NCBI RefSeq assembly: GCF_003443655.1
Contig: NZ_CP031941.1
Span: forward strand, 615,501-679,500
Direction: 5' to 3'
Origin: Nostoc sphaeroides
GTDB taxonomy: Bacteria > Cyanobacteriota > Cyanobacteriia > Cyanobacteriales > Nostocaceae
Length of the DNA: 64,000 nucleotides
Every line of letters starts with the position of its first letter. Positions within the stretch are counted from its first letter, which is position 1. A program made the translations under genes and the position numbers. Shown one piece after another: positions 1 to 8,235 of the stretch. Under the pieces are notes generated by a model. The model did no database searches. It was not told where the DNA came from and saw only the letters and a list, made by a program, of their open reading frames with translations.

Positions 1-66
1 CACTTTAGTGATTAGAAAATGAGTTTAAGGACTAAAGTCCTTACTACGAACTTGCCTACTCTAGAA

Positions 67-612
67 CTAATCAACACCCCGCAGCTTGCGAGTGTTATCA
101 ACTAAACTCTGAGCAAATTGATCAAATCTTTGAGATAGTTTTTCATCTAGCAACTTGCCTTCAGGACTAAAAGCACCATAAGCTTGTCCGATCGCAATTT
201 GTTCGGGAATCACCCAACCATGCACCCATCGCACAATTAGCCGTAGGTCATTTAAAGCATTACTATTAGACTGACCCCCTAATACGCTGATTAGTCCTGT
301 AACTTTATCAGACAGTTGCTCAAAGCTCATCAAATCTAGGGCATTTTTTAGCACACCACTAACGCTACCATGATACTCAGGTGTCGCTAAAATTAACCCA
401 TCGGCGCGGCTGACTGTATCTTGCAACCGCAGAACATCTGGGTACTCTGGATACTCCTTGGCGCCAGTGCAAAACGGTAGCTGCAACTGCCGTAAATCAA
501 TAATTTCTACCTCTCCACCCACCGCTTCAACTCTTTGCACTGCTATTTGCAAAGCAAGCTGGGTATAGGAGTTTGGTCTTAAACTACCACCTATGCCAAT
601 AATTCTTACCAT
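67..612 (-). CDS. NADPH-dependent FMN reductase family protein
   Basis: A 181-residue flavodoxin-fold protein. The N-terminal loop GSLRPNSYT (residues 9-17) matches the FMN-phosphate binding loop of the NADPH-dependent FMN reductase family (SsuE/ArsH/chromate reductase type). TPEYHGSVSG (77-86) is the second conserved flavin-contacting motif and GGQSN (112-116) lies where the third loop should be. Length is normal for the family. The likely role is cytosolic reduction of FMN or of quinone/azo substrates with NAD(P)H; the substrate cannot be read from the sequence. It stands alone on the minus strand, divergent from ftsH. The ATG start gives a complete first beta strand (VRIIGIGGS). Confidence 0.85.
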   Translation of the reverse strand: MVRIIGIGGSLRPNSYTQLALQIAVQRVEAVGGEVEIIDLRQLQLPFCTGAKEYPEYPDVLRLQDTVSRADGLILATPEYHGSVSGVLKNALDLMSFEQLSDKVTGLISVLGGQSNSNALNDLRLIVRWVHGWVIPEQIAIGQAYGAFSPEGKLLDEKLSQRFDQFAQSLVDNTRKLRGVD

Positions 613-727
613 AATTAACCCACAAACTATTAACTAACTACTATCACCAGGTTTCTTGAAAAGCGAAATCGTTATGACTATGCTTATCTTAGCGATTTGT
701 GTCGGAATGTGTCAAATTAATATCTAC

Positions 728-820
728 TGGGGACTGGGAAAGAATTATTCCTAATCTCTAATACCCAGTCCCCAATCCCTAATACCCAATCCCCAATCCC
801 AAATCCCCAATACCTAGTCT
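728..820. repeat. Degenerate CCCAATCCC-type short tandem repeat
   Basis: The stretch between the FMN reductase and ftsH repeats variants of AATCCCCAATCCC, preceded by its inverse GGGGACTGGG. The same GGGGACTGGG sequence recurs at about 32600 and inside a kinase gene at about 61070. It is an STRR-like intergenic repeat with no coding potential. Confidence 0.6.
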
Positions 821-931
821 GGAAGTTAGACTAGATAAGAAAAGTGTAATTTCCAGTTATTACAATTTTTGGTAGAAGAATAGGCATAAAACCATAGCTC
901 AACTTGTGCCAGCAGACAAAGGGTAATTATT

Positions 932-2821
932 ATGACAAATTTGGGAAAAAAAGCATTGATAAAAAGACAGTCGTCAAAGCGTGGTGCTTGGGTTGGTGCG
1001 ATTGCAGCTAGTTTGATTATGTTACCAGGAATTTTCGGGAGTACTCCCGTCTTGGCACAAAAGGCAGAAAGCACCTCTTTAAATTATGGCGACTTGATCA
1101 AGAAAGCGAAGGCGGGAGAAATCCAAAAAGTAGAGCTTGACGAAACTGAACAGCTAGCAAAGGTTTATCTCAAAGGGCAAAAGGCTGATACACCACCGCA
1201 ACAGGTGAGACTTCTGGCACAAAACACAGAGTTAATTAACATCCTCAAAGATAAGAATGTTGATTTTGGCGAAGTTTCCTCAGCTAATAGTCGAGCTGCT
1301 GTTGGACTGTTAATCAATCTCATGTGGATTTTGCCACTGGTAGCTTTAATGCTATTATTCCTGCGTCGCTCTACCAATGCTTCTAGCCAAGCGATGAATT
1401 TTGGTAAATCCAAAGCTCGCTTCCAAATGGAGGCAAAAACTGGAGTAAAATTTGAAGATGTAGCCGGGGTTCAAGAAGCTAAAGAAGAACTCGAAGAAGT
1501 TGTTACTTTCCTGAAACAGCCAGAAAGATTTACTGCTGTAGGCGCACGTATTCCCAAAGGAGTGCTGTTAATTGGCCCTCCGGGTACTGGTAAAACTTTA
1601 CTAGCAAAAGCGATCGCAGGTGAAGCTGGTGTACCATTTTTCAGTATTTCCGGTTCAGAATTCGTAGAAATGTTTGTTGGTGTGGGTGCATCTCGCGTGC
1701 GCGACCTCTTCAAGAAAGCCAAAGAGAATGCCCCTTGTCTAATATTTATCGATGAAATTGACGCAGTAGGTAGACAACGGGGTGCTGGTATCGGTGGCGG
1801 TAACGACGAGCGCGAACAAACCCTCAACCAACTGCTCACCGAAATGGATGGTTTTGAAGGTAACACAGGCATCATTATTATTGCTGCCACTAACCGCCCA
1901 GATGTTTTAGATACAGCGTTACTCAGACCGGGACGCTTTGACAGACAAGTGATGGTCGATCCACCCGATCTCAAAGGACGACTGGATATTTTGAAAGTCC
2001 ACGCGCGGAATAAGAAAATTGATCCTAGCGTATCATTAGAAGCGATCGCTCGTCGCACTCCTGGTTTTACTGGCGCAGACTTAGCCAACTTACTCAACGA
2101 AGCTGCCATTCTCACTGCTAGGAGACGCAAAGAAGCTGTCACCCTTTTAGAAATTGATGCAGCTGTAGATCGAGTTGTTGCAGGTATGGAAGGTACCGCC
2201 TTAGTAGACAGCAAGAGCAAGCGCTTGATTGCCTATCATGAAGTTGGACATGCTTTAGTTGGTACATTCCTAGAAGGGCATGACCCTGTACAAAAAGTTA
2301 CACTCATCCCACGAGGGCAAGCACTGGGATTAACTTGGTTTACTCCCAACGAAGAACAGGGGTTAATTTCCCGTTCCCAACTCAAAGCCAGAATTACTGC
2401 TACTTTGGGTGGTCGCGCCGCCGAGGAAATTGTTTTTGGTAAGCCAGAAGTGACCACAGGTGCAGGCAATGACCTGCAACAAGTTACAGGAATGGCGCGG
2501 CAGATGGTGACACGCTTCGGGATGTCAGAATTAGGCCCATTGTCACTAGAAAATCAGAGTGGAGAGGTATTTTTGGGGCGTGACTGGATGAATAAATCAG
2601 ATTATTCTGAGGAAATTGCCGCCAAAATTGATTCACAGGTGCGTGAAATTGTCAACAATTCCTACATTAGAGCAATAGAACTGTTGCAAGAAAACCGCAT
2701 AGTTTTGGAGCGTTTAGTAGATTTGTTAATAGAACAGGAAACAATTGAAGGTGATGCATTCCGCAAAATTGTTGCTGACAATACCCAGGTAGCCGATGCA
2801 CAAGTGGCTGTACCTCATTAG
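932..2821 (+). CDS. ftsH: ATP-dependent zinc metalloprotease FtsH
   Basis: A 629-residue membrane AAA+ protease of the thylakoid FtsH type. An N-terminal hydrophobic segment (about 19-42, ending ALAQ-like in VLAQ) and a second membrane segment (about 125-145) flank a short lumenal domain. The AAA+ module has Walker A GPPGTGKT (about 215-222), Walker B FIDEID (about 271-276) and the second region of homology ending RPGRFDR. The protease zinc site is HEVGH (about 435-439); the middle residue is Val where Ala is common, but both His and the Glu are present. In cyanobacteria FtsH heterohexamers degrade damaged D1 during photosystem II repair; the [10 protein letters not shown] region resembles FtsH2-type sequences. 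Start ATG at 932 is preceded by AAAGGG. Monocistronic, with a terminator downstream. Confidence 0.96.
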   Translation: MTNLGKKALIKRQSSKRGAWVGAIAASLIMLPGIFGSTPVLAQKAESTSLNYGDLIKKAKAGEIQKVELDETEQLAKVYLKGQKADTPPQQVRLLAQNTELINILKDKNVDFGEVSSANSRAAVGLLINLMWILPLVALMLLFLRRSTNASSQAMNFGKSKARFQMEAKTGVKFEDVAGVQEAKEELEEVVTFLKQPERFTAVGARIPKGVLLIGPPGTGKTLLAKAIAGEAGVPFFSISGSEFVEMFVGVGASRVRDLFKKAKENAPCLIFIDEIDAVGRQRGAGIGGGNDEREQTLNQLLTEMDGFEGNTGIIIIAATNRPDVLDTALLRPGRFDRQVMVDPPDLKGRLDILKVHARNKKIDPSVSLEAIARRTPGFTGADLANLLNEAAILTARRRKEAVTLLEIDAAVDRVVAGMEGTALVDSKSKRLIAYHEVGHALVGTFLEGHDPVQKVTLIPRGQALGLTWFTPNEEQGLISRSQLKARITATLGGRAAEEIVFGKPEVTTGAGNDLQQVTGMARQMVTRFGMSELGPLSLENQSGEVFLGRDWMNKSDYSEEIAAKIDSQVREIVNNSYIRAIELLQENRIVLERLVDLLIEQETIEGDAFRKIVADNTQVADAQVAVPH

Positions 2822-2954
2822 GGAATATTTGACATTCCCTAGTACACTGTGGCGGAAGTTTGCCTACCTTTAACAAGAGGATTTACGCTGTGCTGTACTA
2901 GTGAAAATCCAAATATTCATATTCCCGACTTTTTGAAAAAGTCGGGAATTTTAT
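2820..2954 (+). terminator. Hairpins downstream of ftsH, including an intrinsic terminator
   Basis: A short stem-loop (AGGGAAT...ATTCCCT, 2820-2841) follows the ftsH stop. A stronger one at 2921-2950 pairs ATTCCCGACTTTTT with its complement around a G and runs into TTTT. The second has the form of a rho-independent terminator for ftsH. Confidence 0.7.
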
Positions 2955-3113
2955 GTGAAAAATAATTTTTTATAGCGCAATACAACTCAGTTATAAAACT
3001 TACGCACTGTACAAATGCATCGTGATGTGCATGAACGATTAATAGGTTGTTTTAGGCTTTTCTTAATTATTTTGCGATGCCTACGGCGGTAAACTACGTA
3101 AACAGACCATGCT

Positions 3114-3545
3114 GTAGGGGCATGGCACAATGCTCATTGGTGTCAACTTAACGTAAAAGGCATGTCCCGCAAGGAACTGAAGTTCCAAGAATAATAGCTA
3201 AAGTCTACTGAAGTAGACTAAAGATTTTTAGTGGGACTTAGACAAAAAACACCTATAAAATTGCCTCAAATGTATGTACAGAAAGATTTTGACATCGTTT
3301 TGCTTAGTTCCTTGATATATTTGGGTTTCAGCCATTTTTGAGCATTTGGTGTATTTCCATTACTGTGTATGGGTTTGAGGCTTGTTTCTCACTCAAAAAT
3401 GTTTAAGTCCCGTTAGGAATATTTAGTCTACTTCAGTAGACTTTAGCTAAAAGCCAAAGAACTTTAATTCGAGGCGGGCGTGGAAGCCAACAGATAAGCG
3501 ATTTTTAGCTTAAGTTGACACGTATGAGCAATGCTGTGCCCTTAC
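3114..3545. repeat. 432-bp nested inverted-repeat element (MITE-like)
   Basis: The 1-kb gap between ftsH and topA holds no convincing gene. Its core is bounded by imperfect inverted ends: 3114-3151 (GTAGGGGCATGGC...GTCAACTTAA) and 3510-3545 (TTAAGTTGACAC...TGCCCTTAC). Inside these, 3171-3235 and 3415-3478 are again inverted copies of one another, sharing TAGCTAAAGTCTACT and its partner GAAGTAGACTAAA, and the central region also has inverted GGGACTTA/TAAGTCCC. The whole can fold as one long imperfect hairpin. Related end sequences occur at 7163, 15714 and 33030, and a shorter version of the inner part at 41953-42079. Confidence 0.65.
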
Positions 3546-3827
3546 GAAAGATATGTTTTTTAACCTTTATCGAAACAGAATAGAGGCGTCAGTCGCCAGA
3601 ATTCAGAATGGGAGGATCAAGCCTTAACTGAAGTGTATTGGGTTAAAATCATAGTAGTTGAGCCAGTTGCAACAGCGATCGCACAATCAGGCATCATTTC
3701 CTCTAAACTGAGTTGAGCAATCTCCCAAGCTTTTTGGTACAGTATTCTAGAAAATCCAGATCACGAGAATAGGCGAACGCTCATTGCAATTGCCAGTTTA
3801 TTGCTCAAAATCTAGAACGCAGTTGCT

Positions 3828-5993
3828 ATGATCAAACGCCTGCTTGTGGTAGAATCTCCCGGAAAAGTCAAAAAACTCAGTCAAATTCTGGGTTCGGATT
3901 GGAAAGTTTTAGCCAGTTGTGGCCATATCCGAGAACTCAGCAATGAAGGAGACGATTCCTTGGGCTTCGTCATGGACGGCAGTAATGTTCGGTGCAATTA
4001 CGTTCCGCGTGACCAACGAGCGAAAGAAACAATTCAGAAACTCAAGTCTGCGGTGAGGCAGGTTGATGAAGTTGTCTTAGCAACTGACCCAGACCGGGAA
4101 GGTGAAACAATCGCTTGGCATCTCAAAGAAACGCTGGGTTTAAAGGAACCGAAACGAGTAATTTATACTGAGATTACAGCATCGGCGGTACAGAGTGCGA
4201 TCGCTAATCCCAGAAAGCTAGACCAAAACTTAATCGGTGCTGGGTTGTGCAGAGATTGCCTAGATAAGTTGGTAGGTTACAAGGGTAGTCCTTTAGTTTG
4301 GGCATTGAATAACGGCGCTAAGAGTGTTGGCAGAGTCCAAAGCGCCACGTTGCACTTGATTTGTCAGCGAGAAAACGAAATTCTGGCGTTTGTCCCCCAA
4401 GATTACTGGAGTGTCTGGGTAGATTATGCGGAAGGATTTCGGGCTTTTTACAAAGGGACGGTCGATTCTGCAAAAGATGCAGCAGACCAAGAAACTGAAA
4501 CTAATGATGACGCAAAGGTAGGTAATAGTCCAGAAACACCAGAGTCTAAGCGCGTTCTTTCCGAAGCAGAGGCTACACGTTTAGTTGAAGAAGCACAGCG
4601 ACATCCTCATCAGGTGATTCATTTTGAAGGAAAAATTGTTAACCGCCAGCCACCGCCACCATTTACAACTTCTAGCCTTCAGCAAGCAGCTGGTTCAAAG
4701 CTGAGGTTTGCTCCTGATAAAACTATGGTTGTTGCTCAAAAGCTATATGAGGCTGGGCTGATAACATATATGCGAACAGATTCAGTAATGCTGAGTCCAG
4801 AATTTTGTGCCAGCGCCCGTAAATGGTTAGAGCAAAATGATCCGCCGAATGTACCGTCGCAAGTTGCCAAGCATCGTAGTAGCAAATCCGCTCAAGAAGC
4901 ACATGAAGCGATTCGTCCAACGGATGTATTTCGTCCCTCAGTTCAGTTGCGTTTAGAACTTCCTGATGATGAGTTTAATTTGTATGTGATGATTTGGAAA
5001 CGGTCAATTGCTTCTCAGTGTCGGGCTGCTCAATTACGTAAAACTTTAGTGATTACTCAGTCTGGTTCTCTACTGTGGTCAGCCAGAGGGCAAGTGATTG
5101 AATTTTACGGTTATGCTCGGTACTGGAACAATCTCAGCAAGGACAGTGTTTTACCTTCATTACAACAGGGACAAGCATTGAAACTGGAGAATGCGGGACA
5201 TGAAAAGAAGCAAACCCAGCCACCACCTCGTTATAGCGAACCAAAATTAGTGCAACTGATGGAACGTAAAGGAATTGGTCGCCCAAGTACTTATGCTCCT
5301 ACTGTTGCTACCTTAAAAAAACGAAATTATGTCGAATTGAAAAAAGATCATCTGCAACCGACAGCGTTAGGGTTAGAAGTTGATGCGTTTTTGCTCAAAG
5401 CACTGCCAGATTTATTAGAGGCGGAATTTACAGCGAAAATGGAGGATGCCCTTGATGCAATTTCTGAAGGAAAAAACTCTTGGCAGCATTATTTAACTAG
5501 TTGGAATCAGAATTATTTTGTCCCAGCGCTCTCTAAAGCTAAAACTGTAGTTGCGAGTTCCCCAACAGGTAAAACTAATGTGATAACTGAGCGCAAATAT
5601 GAAACTTCCAAGACGCGATGCCCTGAATGCAAAAATTTTCTTGCCAAAATTCCGAGTAGTAAACTTAAAAAGAAATATTTCCTCAAATGCATCAAAGGCT
5701 GTGAAAATATCGTGCTATTTTGGAGTGATTTTAATAAAACTTGGCAGCCACCACAAGCTAAAACAGTCCAAACTGAAAATCAACAAAAGCCTCCCGTGAA
5801 GATGACGGCATATCCCTGCCCAGTATGTAAGAAACCTTTAGAGGAGTACAGTTACATCAAAGAGGGGCAGAGTAAGAAAATGTTGCGATGTTGTGATCCA
5901 CAATCACGCAAGGATACTAAACATAAAGATGTAGCTTATTTCAATACGCCAAAAGGGTGGTGGAGTCCTAAGTTTGGGGAATTGAATTGTTAG
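3828..5993 (+). CDS. topA: Type IA DNA topoisomerase
   Basis: A 721-residue topoisomerase I (omega protein), which relaxes negative supercoils. The TOPRIM domain opens with LLVVESPGK (4-12; catalytic Glu in VESP) and has the acidic triad in TDPDREGE (about 87-94). The cleavage domain carries the active-site Tyr in LITYMRTDS (about 310-318). GIGRPSTYAPTV (about 484-495) is the conserved DNA-gate motif. The C-terminus has two zinc-ribbon-like clusters (CPEC...KCIKGC and CPVC...RCCD), typical of TopA. Compared with E. coli TopA (865 residues) it is short. Its TOPRIM segment is compact, suggesting a second, accessory topA rather than the main one; this is inference. The start ATG lies directly before the conserved IKRLLVVESP strand. 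Confidence 0.93.
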   Translation: MIKRLLVVESPGKVKKLSQILGSDWKVLASCGHIRELSNEGDDSLGFVMDGSNVRCNYVPRDQRAKETIQKLKSAVRQVDEVVLATDPDREGETIAWHLKETLGLKEPKRVIYTEITASAVQSAIANPRKLDQNLIGAGLCRDCLDKLVGYKGSPLVWALNNGAKSVGRVQSATLHLICQRENEILAFVPQDYWSVWVDYAEGFRAFYKGTVDSAKDAADQETETNDDAKVGNSPETPESKRVLSEAEATRLVEEAQRHPHQVIHFEGKIVNRQPPPPFTTSSLQQAAGSKLRFAPDKTMVVAQKLYEAGLITYMRTDSVMLSPEFCASARKWLEQNDPPNVPSQVAKHRSSKSAQEAHEAIRPTDVFRPSVQLRLELPDDEFNLYVMIWKRSIASQCRAAQLRKTLVITQSGSLLWSARGQVIEFYGYARYWNNLSKDSVLPSLQQGQALKLENAGHEKKQTQPPPRYSEPKLVQLMERKGIGRPSTYAPTVATLKKRNYVELKKDHLQPTALGLEVDAFLLKALPDLLEAEFTAKMEDALDAISEGKNSWQHYLTSWNQNYFVPALSKAKTVVASSPTGKTNVITERKYETSKTRCPECKNFLAKIPSSKLKKKYFLKCIKGCENIVLFWSDFNKTWQPPQAKTVQTENQQKPPVKMTAYPCPVCKKPLEEYSYIKEGQSKKMLRCCDPQSRKDTKHKDVAYFNTPKGWWSPKFGELNC

Positions 5994-6250
5994 GTTCCAC
6001 CGTTAATATTTTCACCGCCAATAATGACAACAAATGATTTAATTTTGTAAGTCGTAGGGTGTGTTACCAAGCCCCGTTGGGGCGGGTGTAGGGGTGTAGG
6101 GGTAGGCTGTTGACTTTGATAACCCTGGATAATCACTATACGCGATCGCATCTCTGGGAAACTCAAGCTGTTGATTCGGCTTTGCATCTAGAATGCGATC
6201 GCTATGCCTACTTATACCAATTCAATTCATGACTGCAACACATCCTTGGG

Positions 6251-6278
6251 TAAAGACGCGATGAATCGCGTCTCTACA
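6251..6278. repeat. Palindromic repeat, GACGCGAT family
   Basis: A member of the 28-bp palindrome family whose half-site is GTAGAGACGCGAT. Other members are at 23579, 24748, 32007, 35332, 49576, 50849, 50955 and 52501. This copy reads AAAGACGCGAT followed by its complement ATCGCGTCTCTAC. Confidence 0.8.
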
Positions 6279-6316
6279 AATGGTCTATTTGTCGCTTTCT
6301 TTTTTTCCAAGTGGTA

Positions 6317-6676
6317 TTACTTCGGTAAAACCGCACTTTGACGTACAATCCGCTTGCGATCGCTTTTCCGAGTCCCTCCAGCCATCTGATACTCATGGCT
6401 ATTATTACCAAATTTATAAGCAATCCCACTTAAGATTTTTTCAGAATAGTCTGCTAAAGCTTGTTCATTTTCAATGATTTGGGTTCGTAAGACATCAATA
6501 GTAGAGAGAGTGGTGTTGTATGCTTCTAAAGATTTTCTCAGGCTGGCAATTTTTTCAGTATAATCTTTGACTGTTAATCCTTCTCCAACATCAAGAGTTG
6601 GACTAATAGATTTAATGCTTGCTAAACGGACTTCAGCTTTGCCAAGAGTACGTGAGTTGCGTTTTAGTCTCGCCAT
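6317..6676 (-). CDS. Small basic protein, paralogue of the one at 41129
   Basis: A 119-residue protein of unknown function. It aligns without gaps over its first 110 residues with the protein at 41129-41569, at roughly half identity by eye. Shared blocks are MAR-KRNS (1-8), SIS--LD-G-GLT (23-35), LEAYNT-LSTID (50-61), a helix with Ser-Glu-Lys (79-81) and EY-MAGG (94-100). The N-terminus (MARLKRNSR) and C-terminus (RKSDRKRIVRQ) are strongly basic and the middle looks alpha-helical, so nucleic-acid binding is possible but not shown. Tandem arrays at 6785-7122 lie upstream of its start, as arrays do for the paralogue. The ATG start is supported by the conserved MAR-KRNS. Confidence 0.75.
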   Translation of the reverse strand: MARLKRNSRTLGKAEVRLASIKSISPTLDVGEGLTVKDYTEKIASLRKSLEAYNTTLSTIDVLRTQIIENEQALADYSEKILSGIAYKFGNNSHEYQMAGGTRKSDRKRIVRQSAVLPK

Positions 6677-6784
6677 ATTTAATACTTGTTTTCCAATTTA
6701 CTGATAACTCTATAGTGGACAATTGTTGAAGAAGTTGTCATACGTAAAATTGTTGATTTTTTAGAAAAAGCCTCAGTCAAAGCA

Positions 6785-7027
6785 GAAGTTGCTCCAGGGT
6801 ACGCGAAATACCCAAACGTCTTGACGGAAGTTGCTGCAAGGTTCGCGGAAGTTGCTCCAGGGTACGCGAAACACGGAAACGTCTTGATGGAAGTTGCTGC
6901 AAGGTTCGCGGAAGTTGCTCCAGGGTACGCGAAACACGGAAACGTTTTGGCGGAAGTTGCTGCAAGGTTCGCGGAAGTTGCTCCAGGGTACGCGAAACAC
7001 GGAAACGTCTTGATGGAAGTTGCTCCC
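6785..7027. repeat. Tandem array, 63-bp unit (3 x 21 bp)
   Basis: Nearly four copies of a 63-bp unit begin at 6785, 6848, 6911 and 6974, and a partial unit ends near 7027. Each unit consists of three 21-bp parts; two start GAAGTTGCT (continuing CCAGGGTACGCG or GCAAGGTTCGCG) and the third is AAACACGGAAACGTCTTGATG-like. Both strands are open across the array, so long reading frames here are by-products of a repeat length divisible by three. The gap 6677-7332 holds no gene. Confidence 0.85.
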
Positions 7028-7044
7028 TTCGACTTCGCTCAGGG

Positions 7045-7122
7045 AGCGTTCTTGTGTGAGGGAGCGTTCTTGTGTGAGGGAGCGTTTTTGTGTGAGGGAG
7101 CGTTTTTGTGTGAGGGAGCGAA
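7045..7122. repeat. Tandem array, 18-bp unit
   Basis: About four copies of an 18-bp unit (GTGTGAGGGAGCGTTYTT) directly follow the 63-bp array. It is preceded by a GAAGTCGAAGGGA-type palindromic repeat at about 7024-7046. No start, ribosome site or protein-like composition supports coding. Confidence 0.75.
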
Positions 7123-7162
7123 GCGATGCACTGATACCAATTCACGAAAACCTTGATACACA

Positions 7163-7237
7163 TAGATTTCTCGTAGGGGCATGGCAATGCTATGCCCTTA
7201 CTAACGTATTTGTATCACTAGTAAAGTGAAATGGTAT
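7163..7237. repeat. Solo copy of the GGGGCAT...ATGCCC end repeat
   Basis: GTAGGGGCATGGCAATGC is followed by TATGCCCTTAC, forming a hairpin. It continues to AAGTGAAATGGTAT, whose complement ATACCATTTCACTTT occurs beside the related copy at about 33000. It resembles one end of the element at 3114-3545. Confidence 0.55.
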
Positions 7238-7332
7238 GAGCGGCTGGTTAGCATCTCGGCTTACCTCGGCTTCGGCTCCATCGAGCAAAGTCGAAATGCT
7301 TGGTACAAGTCGCTCGATGCAGCCGGGTGGAA

Positions 7333-7653
7333 TTATGCCGAAGTGTCGAAGCTAGTCAATCTACTGTAATGAGTTTCATTTTGACATTCGGCTAACTTAT
7401 GCAATAAATTTGTATCCCCTGAAATCAGAGCTTGCTTCTTTTTTCGACTCCAACCTTGCACCTGCTTCTCACGCTCAAAAGCATCCACCACAGACTGATA
7501 ATACTCGCAGAAAACTAGCTTCACAGGCAATCGTTTCGCCGTGTGGTTTGCGCCCTCACCTTGTTGATGTTGCCACAGCCGCCGCTCAAGATCCGTTGTA
7601 CTACCCGTGTAGTAACTACCATCAGCACATTCAAGAATGTACATATAAGCCAT
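7333..7653 (-). CDS. GIY-YIG domain protein (UPF0213/YhbQ-like)
   Basis: A 106-residue single-domain GIY-YIG nuclease-family protein. The motif is YILECADGSYYTGST (5-19), with YI and YTG spaced as in the UPF0213 group. DLERRLWQHQQG (21-32) carries the conserved Arg of the second motif, and AFEREKQVQGWSRKKKQALI (about 60-79) has the helix with the conserved Glu. Small free-standing members such as YhbQ have weak or unknown nuclease activity, so a substrate cannot be assigned. Its C-terminal tail (HYSRLTSFDTSA) lies in repeat-rich sequence and may be a readthrough extension. It sits alone between repeat arrays. Confidence 0.85.
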   Translation of the reverse strand: MAYMYILECADGSYYTGSTTDLERRLWQHQQGEGANHTAKRLPVKLVFCEYYQSVVDAFEREKQVQGWSRKKKQALISGDTNLLHKLAECQNETHYSRLTSFDTSA

Positions 7654-7692
7654 AATATTGATTTGCGCGATCGCTTTCCATTAAAAAAAGTG

Positions 7693-8235
7693 TTCCCTGA
7701 GCGAAGTCGAAGGGAACACTCTCCTGCTGAATTTTCATAATTCTTGTAAAACTTGAACAGCAGTTAATATTTCTGTGCGTGTTTTAATCAGTGCATTGTT
7801 TGAGTTTTAGAAGCGATCGCACTTTCGAGGCGATCGCAGTACTAGTAATTGATTTCCTTAAGCAAAACGTTCCCTGAGCAAAACGTTCCCTGAGCAAAAC
7901 GTTCCCTGAGCAAAACGTTCCCTGAGCAAAACGTTCCCTGAGCAAAACGTTCCCTGAGCGGAGTCGAAGGGAACGTTCTAATTACTCTTAGTACCAATGC
8001 CATCGCAGATAGTGCGATCGCCATTTTTTCACCGCGCAATATCAAAACCTGTGCGATCGCTCCCCAGCCAAAGCCAAAACGCGATGGCAACGAGAACACC
8101 GCAGGCATCGCAGTACCAGTAATTGATTTCCTTAAGCAAAACCTTCCCTGAGCAAAACGTTCCCTTCGACTCCGCTCAGGGAACGTTCCCTGAGCGGAGT
8201 CGAAGGGAACATTCTAGTCGAAGGGAACATTCTAA
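7693..8235. repeat. Repeat field: 16-bp arrays and GAAGTCGAAGGGA palindromes
   Basis: The gene-free gap 7654-8231 is filled with repeats. A palindrome GTTCCCTGAGC/GAAGTCGAAGGGAAC lies at 7693-7718. About seven copies of a 16-bp unit (CAAAACGTTCCCTGAG) run from 7861 to 7958 and end in the palindrome. After a unique stretch (7976-8120) the duplicated phrase GTACCAGTAATTGATTTCCT leads into a second, shorter array at 8136-8235. ACCAATGCCATCGCAGA at 7991 recurs at 8247, where it belongs to the end of the STAND gene. So this block looks like a duplication of the gene's 3' end. Confidence 0.7.

Noticed and set aside
6777..7187. Long open frames on both strands across the 63-bp and 18-bp arrays
   Set aside because: Open only because repeat length is divisible by three; no ribosome site, and the protein would be pure repeat.
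7842..8108. 88-codon minus-strand frame over the 16-bp array
   Set aside because: Translates repeats and the duplicated gene end; no protein-like features.
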